A program made the translations under genes and the position numbers. From the NCBI RefSeq assembly GCF_000212735.1, contig NC_015510.1:4403001-4467000 (forward strand): 64,000 bases of DNA. The letters run 5' to 3'. Under the pieces are notes generated by a model that searched no databases, was not told the origin of the DNA, and saw nothing but the letters and a program-made list of their open reading frames with translations. Below are positions 35,572 through 43,913 of the stretch, piece after piece. The first letter of the stretch is position 1, and every line of letters begins with the position of its first letter. The stretch is from Haliscomenobacter hydrossis DSM 1100. GTDB lineage: Bacteria > Bacteroidota > Bacteroidia > Chitinophagales > Saprospiraceae.

Positions 35572-37344
35572 ATGAGAAAACAACTCCTGCTATTGATCAC
35601 AATGCTCTCTGCGAGTATGGCTTTTGCCCAGGGTAGTCCCATTCCACGGGGCAATTACGCCTACCCAGTACTGGATCGATTGGAAATTCTGAGTGGAATA
35701 GAGGCGCCCTACCATTCTTCACTGCGCTATTATCAACGAGGGCGGGCAGCACAGTTTGCCCAACAACTCGATACGCTGCACAGCATCCAATTGAGCCCAC
35801 TCGATCGGGATGATCTGGAGTACATCTTCCTCGACAACAACGAATGGCTGGGCCAAGCCGCACTGCCCAATACCATCGGCGGGCCGAAATACCGCCCTGC
35901 CGGAGATTCAGCGATGAGCTTAATCGAGGCCAGTCTGCGCGATCCCCGTTACCAACGTAGCAAACGGCAATTGTTCAAATGGTTGTACCCTACGCCGGCC
36001 AACATGTTGGAGGTCAATACCCCTGCTTTTCATTTTCGACTCAATCCTGCGCTGAATATGCAATTGGGCAGATCTGGTGAAGGTGAGCAGCCCTTCTTCC
36101 AATATTCCCGAGGGGTTGAACTACGTGCGGGCATTGATGACCGGGTATTTGTGTACATGAATTTGTTCGAAAACCAGGCCCAATACCCCCAATACGTTAG
36201 GGATTGGTACGATGAATTCTACGCTTTGCCCGGAGCGAACCTGGTCAAAAACTACAACAGCAAGTTTTTAAACATCAACAAGGGGTACGATTTTTTGCTG
36301 AGTGATGGATTTGTGGGTTTCAACTTGACCCCGCACATTGGTGCGCAATTTGGGTATGGGCGCAATTTTATCGGCAATGGTTACCGCTCTTTGTTGCTGT
36401 CCGATTTTTCACCCAATTCCATTTACCTCAAGCTCAATTGGCAAATCTGGAAGTTTCATTTTCAAAACATCTTTGCGGAAATGGTGTCTTCTTCGCCCAA
36501 CCTCAATGGCAACAACATCATTGAAAAGAAAAAATACATGGCCACGCACCACCTGAGCATCAACCTGGGGCCTAAATTCAATGTGGGGCTGTTTGAAACC
36601 GTGATGTTTTCCCGCGAAAATCATTTTGAGTTCCATTACCTCAACCCCGTGATTTTGTACCGTGCCGTAGAGCAGGGCTTGGGTAGCCCCGACAACGTGA
36701 TCCTCGGTTTTGATGGCAAATGGAATTTGTTCAAAAAAGTGCAGTTGTACGGCCAATTGGTCATCGACGAGTTTTTGTTCAAACGCCTCATCTCCGACAA
36801 CCAGGGCTACTGGGCCAATAAATTTGCCATTCAGGCGGGCATCAAGTACGTCAATGCCCTGGGCATCGATCACCTAGATCTGCAACTGGAGTACAATCTG
36901 GCCCGGCCCTATACATATGCTCACTTTGATACGGCCTCTTCCTACACCCAATTGCACCAACCACTGGCGCATCCCCTAGGGGCTAATTTTAAGGAGTTGG
37001 TCTTGATGTTGCGTTACCAACCAATCAAAAGACTGGTTCTCGATGCGCGCTTCATTCGTGCCAATTTTGGCGAAGACGGTCCTGGCGACAACTGGGGTGC
37101 CAACATCCTGAAAAACAACTATCAATTTCAGCGCGAATACGGCAATTTTATCGGCCAGGGCATTGCTGCACAAACTTCTTTACTCGGTTTTGACCTGAGT
37201 TATCGTTTGGCGCATAATGTTTTCATTGATCTTCAGTATTTTTACCGCCGAAAAGACAGCGCAGAAGACGCGCGCGATCAAAAATCCCGATTCATCAGCG
37301 CCGGAATGCGGGTGAATATGGGGAAAATGAGAATGGATTTTTAA
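35572..37344 (+). CDS. Wzi/RemB-like outer-membrane protein
   Basis: 590 residues with a signal peptide (MRKQLLLLITMLSASMAFAQ). An N-terminal helical part (about 25-135) is followed by a large beta-barrel region (FHFRLNPALNMQLGRSGEGE, IGAQFGYGRNFIGNGYRSLL, NVFIDLQYFYRRKD) that ends in FISAGMRVNMGKMRMDF. The layout agrees with capsule-assembly Wzi proteins and the Flavobacterium gliding-associated RemB. Which of the two roles applies cannot be told. The neighbouring heptose and lipid-flipping genes support an envelope polysaccharide role. Confidence 0.75.
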   Translation: MRKQLLLLITMLSASMAFAQGSPIPRGNYAYPVLDRLEILSGIEAPYHSSLRYYQRGRAAQFAQQLDTLHSIQLSPLDRDDLEYIFLDNNEWLGQAALPNTIGGPKYRPAGDSAMSLIEASLRDPRYQRSKRQLFKWLYPTPANMLEVNTPAFHFRLNPALNMQLGRSGEGEQPFFQYSRGVELRAGIDDRVFVYMNLFENQAQYPQYVRDWYDEFYALPGANLVKNYNSKFLNINKGYDFLLSDGFVGFNLTPHIGAQFGYGRNFIGNGYRSLLLSDFSPNSIYLKLNWQIWKFHFQNIFAEMVSSSPNLNGNNIIEKKKYMATHHLSINLGPKFNVGLFETVMFSRENHFEFHYLNPVILYRAVEQGLGSPDNVILGFDGKWNLFKKVQLYGQLVIDEFLFKRLISDNQGYWANKFAIQAGIKYVNALGIDHLDLQLEYNLARPYTYAHFDTASSYTQLHQPLAHPLGANFKELVLMLRYQPIKRLVLDARFIRANFGEDGPGDNWGANILKNNYQFQREYGNFIGQGIAAQTSLLGFDLSYRLAHNVFIDLQYFYRRKDSAEDARDQKSRFISAGMRVNMGKMRMDF

Positions 37345-37503
37345 CGTAGGGTTCGGGGTTCGAGGGTTCGAGGGTTCGGAGGTTCGAGAGTTCGGAGGTT
37401 CGGGAGTTTGGGTAGTACAAAATGCCTAGTATTCTCTTCAACCCTCGAACCTCCGAACCCTCGAACCCTCGAACCCTCGAACCCCCGAACCCCCGAACCC
37501 ACA
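37345..37503. repeat. Word-hairpin before glgP, unit GGTTCGAG
   Basis: The left arm (37349-37412) is a period-8 array of GGTTCGAG/GGTTCGGA. The right arm (37440-37500) is the complementary array of CTCGAACC units. The right arm ends 5-9 bases before the glgP ATG at 37509. An apparent in-frame extension of glgP into it (repeated N-P-R-T-S-E-P) is an artefact of the repeat. Confidence 0.88.
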
Positions 37504-37508
37504 ACCTT

Positions 37509-39128
37509 ATGTCAACCCAAACAAATCCTTCGGTAGCCTACTTCTGTATGGAGTATGGCTTGGACCAATCCTTCAAAGCTTACGCGGGTGGCCTGGGCAT
37601 CCTGGCTGGCGATTACATGAAAGGCGCCAAAGACCACAATTACCCCATCGTAGGCCTGGGCATCAAATGGAAACAAGGCTATACCGATCAGCGGATCGAC
37701 CCGATGGGCAAGCCTTATGATACTTACCACAATTACGACTACGATTTTATGGAAGACACCGGGGTAAGTGTCACCGTAGAAATCCGTGGCCTGGAAGTAG
37801 AGTGTAAGGTATGGAAGCTGGAAGCCTTTGGCAATGCTCCCTTGTACCTCCTGGACACGGACATCCCTGGCAACAACGACAACTGGGTAACCGGGCAGTT
37901 GTACGGCTGGTTTGGGGAGGAACGCATCGCCCAGGAAATTGTGCTGGGCATCGGCGGTGTACGCGCCCTGCGCAAACTGGGCATCGCCGTAGATGTGTAC
38001 CACTTCAATGAAGGTCACGCTCTTTTTGCGGGCTTTGAGTTGCTGCGCGAAAAAATGGAAGAAGAAGAAATGACTTTTGAAGAGGCCGTAGACGCTGTCA
38101 AAAGTGAAATCGTATTTACGACGCATACCCCCATCGTACAAGGCAACGAGTCGCACCCGATCGAGCGCATTATCTACATGGGGGCCAACATGCACCTGAG
38201 CTGGGAAGAATTGGAAGAACTGGGCGGCAGTCCTTTCAACATGACCGTAGGGGCTTTGCGTTTGTCCAAAAAATCGAACGCTGTTGCACAATTGCACGGC
38301 GAAACTTCCAATAAAATGTGGGCAGAGATCGAAGACCGCTCCGAGATCATCGCCATCACCAACGCCATCCACAAGCCCACCTGGGTAGATCCGGCCATGA
38401 TTGCTGCCGCTGAAAATGATGGCGACCTGTGGGCGACCCACTTGCAAAACAAACGTTCGATGATCGATTTCATCGAAGCCAAAACGGGCCATCGCCTGGA
38501 TGAAAACAATCTGATCATTGGGTTCTCCCGCCGCGCGGCTCCTTACAAGCGCTCGGATTTGATCTTTACCGACCCCAAAATCATCGCGCCACTGTTGGAA
38601 ACGCGCAAAGTACAGATCGTTTTCTCGGGAAAAGCGCACCCACTCGACGATACGGGCAAAGGCATCGTGGCCAATTTGGTCAAAATGGCCCGCCAATACC
38701 CCAAGGCGGTTATTTTCCTCGAAAACTACGATATGGCCATTGGGCGCATGCTTACGCGTGGCTCCGACATTTGGCTCAATAACCCGCGTCGCCCACTCGA
38801 AGCAAGTGGTACTTCGGGCATGAAAGCTGCGATGAACGGTGTACTCAACTTTTCCATCCTGGATGGTTGGTGGCCCGAAGCCTGCGAGCACGGCGTAAAC
38901 GGCTGGCAGTTTGGCGATGCCTACGAAAATGAAGAAGATGTAGAAAAGCATGACGCTCACGACCTCAAAGCGATGTACAATGTGCTGCTGAAAGAAGTGA
39001 TTCCAACCTATTACGACAACCGTGAAAAATGGGTGGCCATGATGAAGGCCAGTATCCTAAGTACCAAAGACCAGTTTGCCGTGAAACGGATGCTGGAAGA
39101 GTATTTTGAGTTGTTGTATAAGGCGTAG
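37509..39128 (+). CDS. glgP: Alpha-glucan (glycogen) phosphorylase, short form
   Basis: Releases glucose 1-phosphate from glycogen-like alpha-1,4-glucan using pyridoxal phosphate. 539 residues from ATG 37509, typical of the short GT35 family found in Bacteroidota and archaea. AYFCMEYGLDQSFKAYAGGL, then GILAGDYMKGAKD at the N-terminus, and VYHFNEGHALFAGFELLR near 164 are family motifs. IIGFSRRAAPYKRSDLIF near 336 binds phosphate. RRPLEASGTSGMKAAMNGVL near 427 contains the PLP-binding Lys. No glycogen synthase or branching enzyme is nearby. A strong terminator follows. Confidence 0.94.
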   Translation: MSTQTNPSVAYFCMEYGLDQSFKAYAGGLGILAGDYMKGAKDHNYPIVGLGIKWKQGYTDQRIDPMGKPYDTYHNYDYDFMEDTGVSVTVEIRGLEVECKVWKLEAFGNAPLYLLDTDIPGNNDNWVTGQLYGWFGEERIAQEIVLGIGGVRALRKLGIAVDVYHFNEGHALFAGFELLREKMEEEEMTFEEAVDAVKSEIVFTTHTPIVQGNESHPIERIIYMGANMHLSWEELEELGGSPFNMTVGALRLSKKSNAVAQLHGETSNKMWAEIEDRSEIIAITNAIHKPTWVDPAMIAAAENDGDLWATHLQNKRSMIDFIEAKTGHRLDENNLIIGFSRRAAPYKRSDLIFTDPKIIAPLLETRKVQIVFSGKAHPLDDTGKGIVANLVKMARQYPKAVIFLENYDMAIGRMLTRGSDIWLNNPRRPLEASGTSGMKAAMNGVLNFSILDGWWPEACEHGVNGWQFGDAYENEEDVEKHDAHDLKAMYNVLLKEVIPTYYDNREKWVAMMKASILSTKDQFAVKRMLEEYFELLYKA

Positions 39129-39141
39129 GAGGTTACTGATT

Positions 39142-39190
39142 ATAAGCCTGCAAGTATTAGTTTTAATATTTGCAGGCTTATTTTTAAATT
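39142..39190 (+). terminator. glgP terminator
   Basis: ATAAGCCTGCAAGTATTA (39142-39159) pairs with TAATATTTGCAGGCTTAT (39164-39181), with a single mismatch, around a 4-base loop, and is followed by TTTTAAATTT. Confidence 0.88.
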
Positions 39191-39205
39191 TAAAAAAAAC
39201 AATAA

Positions 39206-40429
39206 ATGAAAAAAATATCAGTATTTTTAATGTTTTTATGTATGGCTTGTCAGCATAAAACGTTAGAGGAAAAAATGAAAGAAGCAGCTAATAAGCTAAT
39301 AGAGGAAATAAAAACAGAAAGAGACGCTCAAATTAAAGACATTGAAAAATCTTTTCATTTTTCCGATGAAGTAATGGAGCTTATAAAATGGGATATATCA
39401 GATGAAATACGCTGTCTCGGCTATTTCGCTAAAGCTAAAAACCTTCAACAAGTAAATACATTTCAAGATTTAAAAAAACTATCGGAAAAGAAAGCTAAAG
39501 TTGTTGATGGGCTAATTGTTAATATACCCCGAACCCAGTGGGGAATATTTATAGAAAGTAAAGTGCTTTCTAAGTTTACCAACTTAAAATACCTAAAAAT
39601 TGGGAATATTGACCATTTGCCGCTTGATATTTTAGAAATAAAAAAATTAGAAGTACTTGAACTAGAATGTATGATTGATTTTCAAGAGATTCCTGATGAA
39701 ATTGACAGATTGAGGGGGTTACAACATTTAACTATGACTGAGATAAATAATATAAAAAAAATCCCTGAAGGAATATATCGATTGAAAAAATTAAAATCTC
39801 TAACACTCACTAAAACTCGAGGTAACCTCAATATTGATGATCGTGTTGCTGATTTAAAAGATTTAGAATTTTTCTCAGTTGACTGTCTGATATCACCTGA
39901 AATTGGGAAACTGAAAAAACTGAAATGCCTCAAACTGCTAGGATATTTAAATGATGATGTTTATGGTGCAATATTTGAGTTGCCAGAGGTGAAAACTTTA
40001 AGTCTACGGGTTCAGAAAAAAGACCAATACAAAGGAATCAATAAGTTAAAAAAACTCCGGGTTTTGGATCTATATGCAAAGGAATTAAGTGGTGAAATTG
40101 GCGACTTGGATAGCCTAAAGGCCCTAATTATAGGTGGGTACACCAAAACAGAATACCCCAATGAACTTAATAGATTAAAAAAATTGGAGGGTATCGAGAT
40201 CAGTTATAACTATAAACTTAAAATTGCACCTGCATTTATTCCTGAATTGCCAAAACTGGTTTATTTGAATATAGAATTATGTGATAGCTTGCAAGAATTT
40301 CCTGATAAATATAGGGAAATGAAAAACCTAAAATTAGCAGAACTTAACCATAATAAATTGATAAGAACAGTACCTAAAACAATTGAACCAATTAAAGGCG
40401 TGATTAGGATACAACACTTTGAATTTTGA
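39206..40429 (+). CDS. Leucine-rich-repeat lipoprotein
   Basis: 407 residues. MKKISVFLMFLCMAC gives a lipobox with Cys15. A charged, probably coiled-coil stretch (KTLEEKMKEAANKLIEEIKT) is followed by about ten leucine-rich repeats of 23-24 residues: FTNLKYLKIGNIDHLPLDIL, IKKLEVLELECMIDFQEIPD, LKKLKSLTLTK, LPKLVYLNIELCDSLQEFPD. Likely surface-exposed and binding a protein or glycan. Base composition is strikingly AT-rich with poly-A and poly-T Lys/Ile/Leu codons, unlike glgP and mutY on either side, which suggests acquisition from another genome. Confidence 0.82.
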   Translation: MKKISVFLMFLCMACQHKTLEEKMKEAANKLIEEIKTERDAQIKDIEKSFHFSDEVMELIKWDISDEIRCLGYFAKAKNLQQVNTFQDLKKLSEKKAKVVDGLIVNIPRTQWGIFIESKVLSKFTNLKYLKIGNIDHLPLDILEIKKLEVLELECMIDFQEIPDEIDRLRGLQHLTMTEINNIKKIPEGIYRLKKLKSLTLTKTRGNLNIDDRVADLKDLEFFSVDCLISPEIGKLKKLKCLKLLGYLNDDVYGAIFELPEVKTLSLRVQKKDQYKGINKLKKLRVLDLYAKELSGEIGDLDSLKALIIGGYTKTEYPNELNRLKKLEGIEISYNYKLKIAPAFIPELPKLVYLNIELCDSLQEFPDKYREMKNLKLAELNHNKLIRTVPKTIEPIKGVIRIQHFEF

Positions 40430-40452
40430 CTTTAAACTAATTTTAAAATATA

Positions 40453-40521
40453 ACTGGACATCTTGATTTCCAGAAGCGAAGGACGTGAATTACCTATGCT
40501 TCACGAATCAAAAAGTCCAGT
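40453..40521. repeat. Imperfect hairpin between LRR and mutY genes
   Basis: ACTGGAC (40453-40459) pairs with GTCCAGT (40515-40521), and inside it TTGATT pairs with AATCAA and GAAGC pairs with GCTTC. It lies between convergent genes and may terminate either transcript. Confidence 0.5.
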
Positions 40522-40572
40522 GTATATTATAACTCATTGCTATGATCATTTTCTACATCCTGTCTCTGTTAC

Positions 40573-41658
40573 CTACCCCAACTCCAGATACAATCCCTTA
40601 TCCTGCAAATAGCGGTCAATAACCTTTGGGAAAGCATACTTACTCAATGCCGTACGAGGGATCAACTGCCAATCCGTGGGTACACCCGCTGGAAGCACGG
40701 GCAAATCTATCTCCCAAAAACGCGCATTGATCACTTGATGGGTCAACAGTTGCTGAAAACTTTTGGAACCCGGCCGAGGCACAATCTCTGCTTGTTCTTC
40801 TATCCAGCCTTTATCCACCAGGGCCTGTTTTAGTGCCCCCCAATCCAGGTCCAAACGCGCGGCCTCCACTACTGGAAATTGGTACAAATGGAGCCAAATG
40901 TCTTTTTCTTCGCGCTTTTGAATAAATACCTTACCCTCGTAATTGAAGATCAAATAGTGAAAAAAACGCTCGGTCTTGATCAGCTTTTTGGACTTGACAG
41001 GCAATTCTGTGATGCGCTTATCGCGCAAGGCTACACATTCCGTGCGCAAGGGGCATTGGCCGCACTTGGGGTTGCGCGGCAAACAAACCGTGGCCCCAAA
41101 ATCCATGATGGCCTGGTTGTACAAAGCGGGTTGATCGCGCTGGAGGAGGGATTCCGCCAGTTGGGTAAACTCTTTTTTACCCGCTGTGCTATCCTGAGGG
41201 GTGCTGATGCCAAAAAAACGCGCCAGAACCCGGAATACATTGCCGTCTACAACCGCATGAGGCAAATTAAAAGCGAAAGAGGCAATGGCCGCAGCGGTAT
41301 AAGCGCCCACTCCTTTGAGGGCCAGAATACCCGTGTAGGTAGTGGGAAATACGCCGCCGAGTTCAGTGGTCACATATCGAGCCGCTGCCAGGAGATTGCG
41401 TGCCCGGGAATAATACCCCAAACCCTCCCATAGTTTCATCACCTCATCATCGGGGGCCGCCGCCAAATCACGAATGCTGGGGTAGGCTTCCACAAAACGT
41501 AGGTAATAGTTCATCCCTTGTTCCACCCGGGTCTGTTGCAAAATAATCTCTGAAAGCCAAATGTGGTAGGGGTCTTGAATGCCCTTCCAGGGTAAAGGAC
41601 GATCTTCGGGCTGGTACCAGGCGATTAAACCACGTTGAAAAAAATGCTGCTGATCCAT
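40573..41658 (-). CDS. mutY: Adenine DNA glycosylase MutY
   Basis: Removes adenine mispaired with 8-oxoguanine. 361 residues, usual length. Catalytic Glu37 lies in WLSEIILQQTRVEQG. The helix-hairpin-helix is LALKGVGAYTAAAIASFAF near 112-130, with catalytic Asp138 in HAVVDGNVFRVLARFFG. The iron-sulphur cluster ligands are Cys192, Cys199, Cys202 and Cys208 (C-x6-C-x2-C-x5-C). The C-terminal NUDIX-like domain (about 230-355) recognises 8-oxoG. Stands alone. Confidence 0.97.
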   Translation of the reverse strand: MDQQHFFQRGLIAWYQPEDRPLPWKGIQDPYHIWLSEIILQQTRVEQGMNYYLRFVEAYPSIRDLAAAPDDEVMKLWEGLGYYSRARNLLAAARYVTTELGGVFPTTYTGILALKGVGAYTAAAIASFAFNLPHAVVDGNVFRVLARFFGISTPQDSTAGKKEFTQLAESLLQRDQPALYNQAIMDFGATVCLPRNPKCGQCPLRTECVALRDKRITELPVKSKKLIKTERFFHYLIFNYEGKVFIQKREEKDIWLHLYQFPVVEAARLDLDWGALKQALVDKGWIEEQAEIVPRPGSKSFQQLLTHQVINARFWEIDLPVLPAGVPTDWQLIPRTALSKYAFPKVIDRYLQDKGLYLELG

Positions 41659-41672
41659 GGAACAAGGCTAAA

Positions 41673-41706
41673 AAAAATTAGGCGATGAAGATAACACTCC
41701 ATCGCC
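41673..41706 (-). terminator. Terminator of the ECF sigma gene
   Basis: GGCGATG (41681-41687) pairs with CATCGCC (41700-41706). On the minus strand the stem is followed by TAATTTTTTTT. It lies about 110 bases past the sigma gene's stop. Confidence 0.65.
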
Positions 41707-41813
41707 AAAACTAGATATCTAGGAAAAACAAAAGGCTAAATTGGGTGATTTCAAGGTAGTAGTATGGCTATTCTACCAAAGCTTACTCAGCAAAAAATGT
41801 CTTTGCAATTGTC

Positions 41814-42344
41814 CTAGTCCAGATCCAATGCCATATCGGTATAGCGCTTGCCGATCAGGTCTTTGAGTTCTTTTCTGGCAAAAAAGATGCGGCTTTTGAC
41901 GGTGCCCAAAGGCAAATCCAGGTAATCCGCAATCTCCTGGTATTTATATCCCTGATAATGCATTAAAAAAGGGACCCTGATGCTGTCATCCAACTTCTCG
42001 ATCAGGGTAACGAGCTCTTTCATCATCATGCTGGATTCTGCGCGATTGGCGATTGCATCCACCGTGGAGTTGATGTAGTACAGATTGTCTGTGGAATCAA
42101 CGATGGTGTTCGCCTTCGCTTTTTTGCGGTAGTTATTGATGAAGATGTTTTTCATAATGGTGAACAACCAAGCTTTGAAGTTGGTCCCTGGACGAAATTT
42201 GTCCATGTTGGTGATGGCACGATAAGCCGTTTCCTGATACAGGTCTTTTGCATCTTCGGTATTTTTGGTGAGGTTGAATGCAAAAGAGTGCAGTAGAACC
42301 GACATGCTATTGAGTTGGGTATGAAAATCTGTTGGCTGAGACAT
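41814..42344 (-). CDS. ECF-type RNA polymerase sigma factor
   Basis: 176 residues with region 2 (about 10-80: FAFNLTKNTEDAKDLYQETA, KFRPGTNFKAWLFTIMKNIF) and region 4 (about 115-168: IRVPFLMHYQGYKYQEIADY, LDLPLGTVKSRIFFARKELK). No anti-sigma gene is next to it. A matching promoter lies at 42394-42424 and a terminator at 41673-41706, so it is a single-gene unit. Its regulon is unknown. Confidence 0.93.
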   Translation of the reverse strand: MSQPTDFHTQLNSMSVLLHSFAFNLTKNTEDAKDLYQETAYRAITNMDKFRPGTNFKAWLFTIMKNIFINNYRKKAKANTIVDSTDNLYYINSTVDAIANRAESSMMMKELVTLIEKLDDSIRVPFLMHYQGYKYQEIADYLDLPLGTVKSRIFFARKELKDLIGKRYTDMALDLD

Positions 42345-42393
42345 GGTTGCTGATTTTGTTTAACCTTGGTAGCAATTTCATTTTTCGTTGAAT

Positions 42394-42424
42394 CAAAAGT
42401 AGGCATTAGTTAAACAAAATGCAA
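42394..42424 (-). promoter_or_regulatory. Promoter of the ECF sigma gene
   Basis: On the minus strand, TTG (42424-42422), 20 bases, then TACTTTTG (42401-42394) is a full match to the Bacteroidota promoter. The start of transcription would be about 45 bases before the ATG. Confidence 0.6.
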
Positions 42425-42567
42425 GAATGCAGACTTTTTTTTACACAAAACAAGCGATTAAATTTACAATACAATTATAAATATTCATTAATAATTGTTA
42501 ATCAATGAAAAAATAAAACAAGCTAAACCGTTCTGTGGGATTATATTTTCAGAAAAAAATGAAAGAA

Positions 42568-42601
42568 AAGTCTGAAATTCGGAATTCAAGATTTCAGACT
42601 T
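42568..42601 (-). terminator. Second hairpin downstream of the LptF/G gene
   Basis: AAGTCTGAAAT (42568-42578) pairs with ATTTCAGACTT (42591-42601), an 11-bp stem. On the minus strand TTTCTTTCATTTTTTTC follows. It backs up the stronger hairpin at 42625-42662. Confidence 0.6.
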
Positions 42602-42624
42602 TCCAAAATCTAAGTACTAATACG

Positions 42625-42662
42625 ACAAAAGGCCATCTCCGGATTTGGAAATGGCCTTTTGT
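42625..42662 (-). terminator. Terminator of the LptF/G gene
   Basis: ACAAAAGGCCAT (42625-42636) and ATGGCCTTTTGT (42651-42662) form a perfect 12-bp stem, 29 bases past the stop codon of the permease gene. Confidence 0.8.
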
Positions 42663-42690
42663 TTAACTTTATCTTCAACAAAACAAGGTT

Positions 42691-43788
42691 TTACTTTTGA
42701 GCGGTCTGAATGAGCCGCAGGGCGACAAACGCAAAAACCAGGTTGGGGAGCCAGGCACCAAGCCAGACGGGGATGGTTTGGCCCAACGCAAATACATTCG
42801 TAAATTTTGACAAAAAGACAAAAATGGCCCCAACACCAATCCCCAGCGCCAGGTGAAATCCAAAACCTCCCCTAACCTTACGGGAAGCAATGGCCATACC
42901 AATAAAGGTCAGGATAAAAATAGTGACGGGATCGGCTGTGCGGCGGTACAATTCAAACAGGTATTTGCGGGTATTGCTGGCGCCTCGCTCATTTTGTTGA
43001 CGGATGTACTTCATCAAACGAGGAGTAGTCATCATGCTTTGTTGGCTGGAATAGTCCACAAAATCTTCGGGATACAGGCTCAGTGTGGTATCTTTTGATT
43101 CGGCCAAATGCATCTTCAGGTCTTCTTTTAGGCCATTGAAACTGTGGGAACTGTAGTCCCAAAGTCGCCATTTGCGGGTTTCCGGAAGATATTCTGCCCG
43201 ATCTGCTTTGGTATAACTGACCAATTGCTGATTTTTGAAGTGTTCAATCCGGAAATCGCGGGCAGTACTGTCGTCTTTGCGGTAAAAGCCGATAAACACC
43301 TTGGTGTTTGGCGCTACAAATAAGTGGATATTGGTCGTTTTGCCTTTGTCATCGCTCTTATCGATGTATTTATGGACAATGTCTTGACGGTATTTTTCAC
43401 CAACCGGCATGATGTAGTGGGTACACAAGAGGTAAAGCAACGTTAAAAATGCTGCACCAAAAAAATAGGAGCGCATAAGCCGGTTGAAACTCACCCCGGC
43501 ATTAAAAATGGACATGATCTCGGAACTGTAAGCCATGCGGGAAGTAAAAAAAATAACGGCGATCAGGGTACACACCGACCACAACTGCCCACCAATCCAA
43601 AGCATAAAACTGGGGTAATACTGCAAAACGATTTCGCGGGTGGTGATGGGTTCCTCGATAAATTTTTCCACCTTTTCACTAAAATCCAGAATGACTGCAA
43701 TCATCAAAAAAATCAACACCGTAAAAAAGAAGGTGGACAGAAATTTTTTAATGATGTACCAGTCGAGGATTTTTACGTAATTGTTCAT
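42691..43788 (-). CDS. LptF/LptG-family permease
   Basis: 365 residues. Membrane helices lie near 15-33 (FLSTFFFTVLIFLMIAVILD), 50-75 and 95-125. A periplasmic beta-jellyroll-like domain (about 125-270) follows, then three C-terminal helices (VTIFILTFIGMAIASRKVRG, FGFHLALGIGVGAIFVFLSK). This is the YjgP/YjgQ fold of the inner-membrane lipopolysaccharide exporter that works with LptB. The partner permease is not in the window. Its promoter at 43806-43835 gives an almost leaderless message. Confidence 0.92.
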   Translation of the reverse strand: MNNYVKILDWYIIKKFLSTFFFTVLIFLMIAVILDFSEKVEKFIEEPITTREIVLQYYPSFMLWIGGQLWSVCTLIAVIFFTSRMAYSSEIMSIFNAGVSFNRLMRSYFFGAAFLTLLYLLCTHYIMPVGEKYRQDIVHKYIDKSDDKGKTTNIHLFVAPNTKVFIGFYRKDDSTARDFRIEHFKNQQLVSYTKADRAEYLPETRKWRLWDYSSHSFNGLKEDLKMHLAESKDTTLSLYPEDFVDYSSQQSMMTTPRLMKYIRQQNERGASNTRKYLFELYRRTADPVTIFILTFIGMAIASRKVRGGFGFHLALGIGVGAIFVFLSKFTNVFALGQTIPVWLGAWLPNLVFAFVALRLIQTAQK

Positions 43789-43805
43789 GCTTTACAATTA
43801 AAGTG

Positions 43806-43835
43806 CAAAGGTAGTTTTTTTAAAGGAGTACTCAA
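43806..43835 (-). promoter_or_regulatory. Promoter of the LptF/G gene
   Basis: On the minus strand TTG (43835-43833), 19 bases, then TACCTTTG (43813-43806) is a perfect Bacteroidota promoter. Transcription would begin about 10 bases before the ATG at 43788. Confidence 0.65.
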
Positions 43836-43913
43836 GACTTCAAGATGTGCTTTGTTTTTTTGGAAAAAACCATAAAAAAGCTGTAAACTCGTTCCTTAGT
43901 TAAACGCTTCCTG

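Noticed and set aside
37345-37503. CRISPR-like array
   Set aside because: Period 8 with no spacers and with complementary arms; it is a tandem-word hairpin.
37512-38960. 482-codon open frame on the minus strand
   Set aside because: Antisense to glgP, which has all the phosphorylase motifs; no recognisable protein features.
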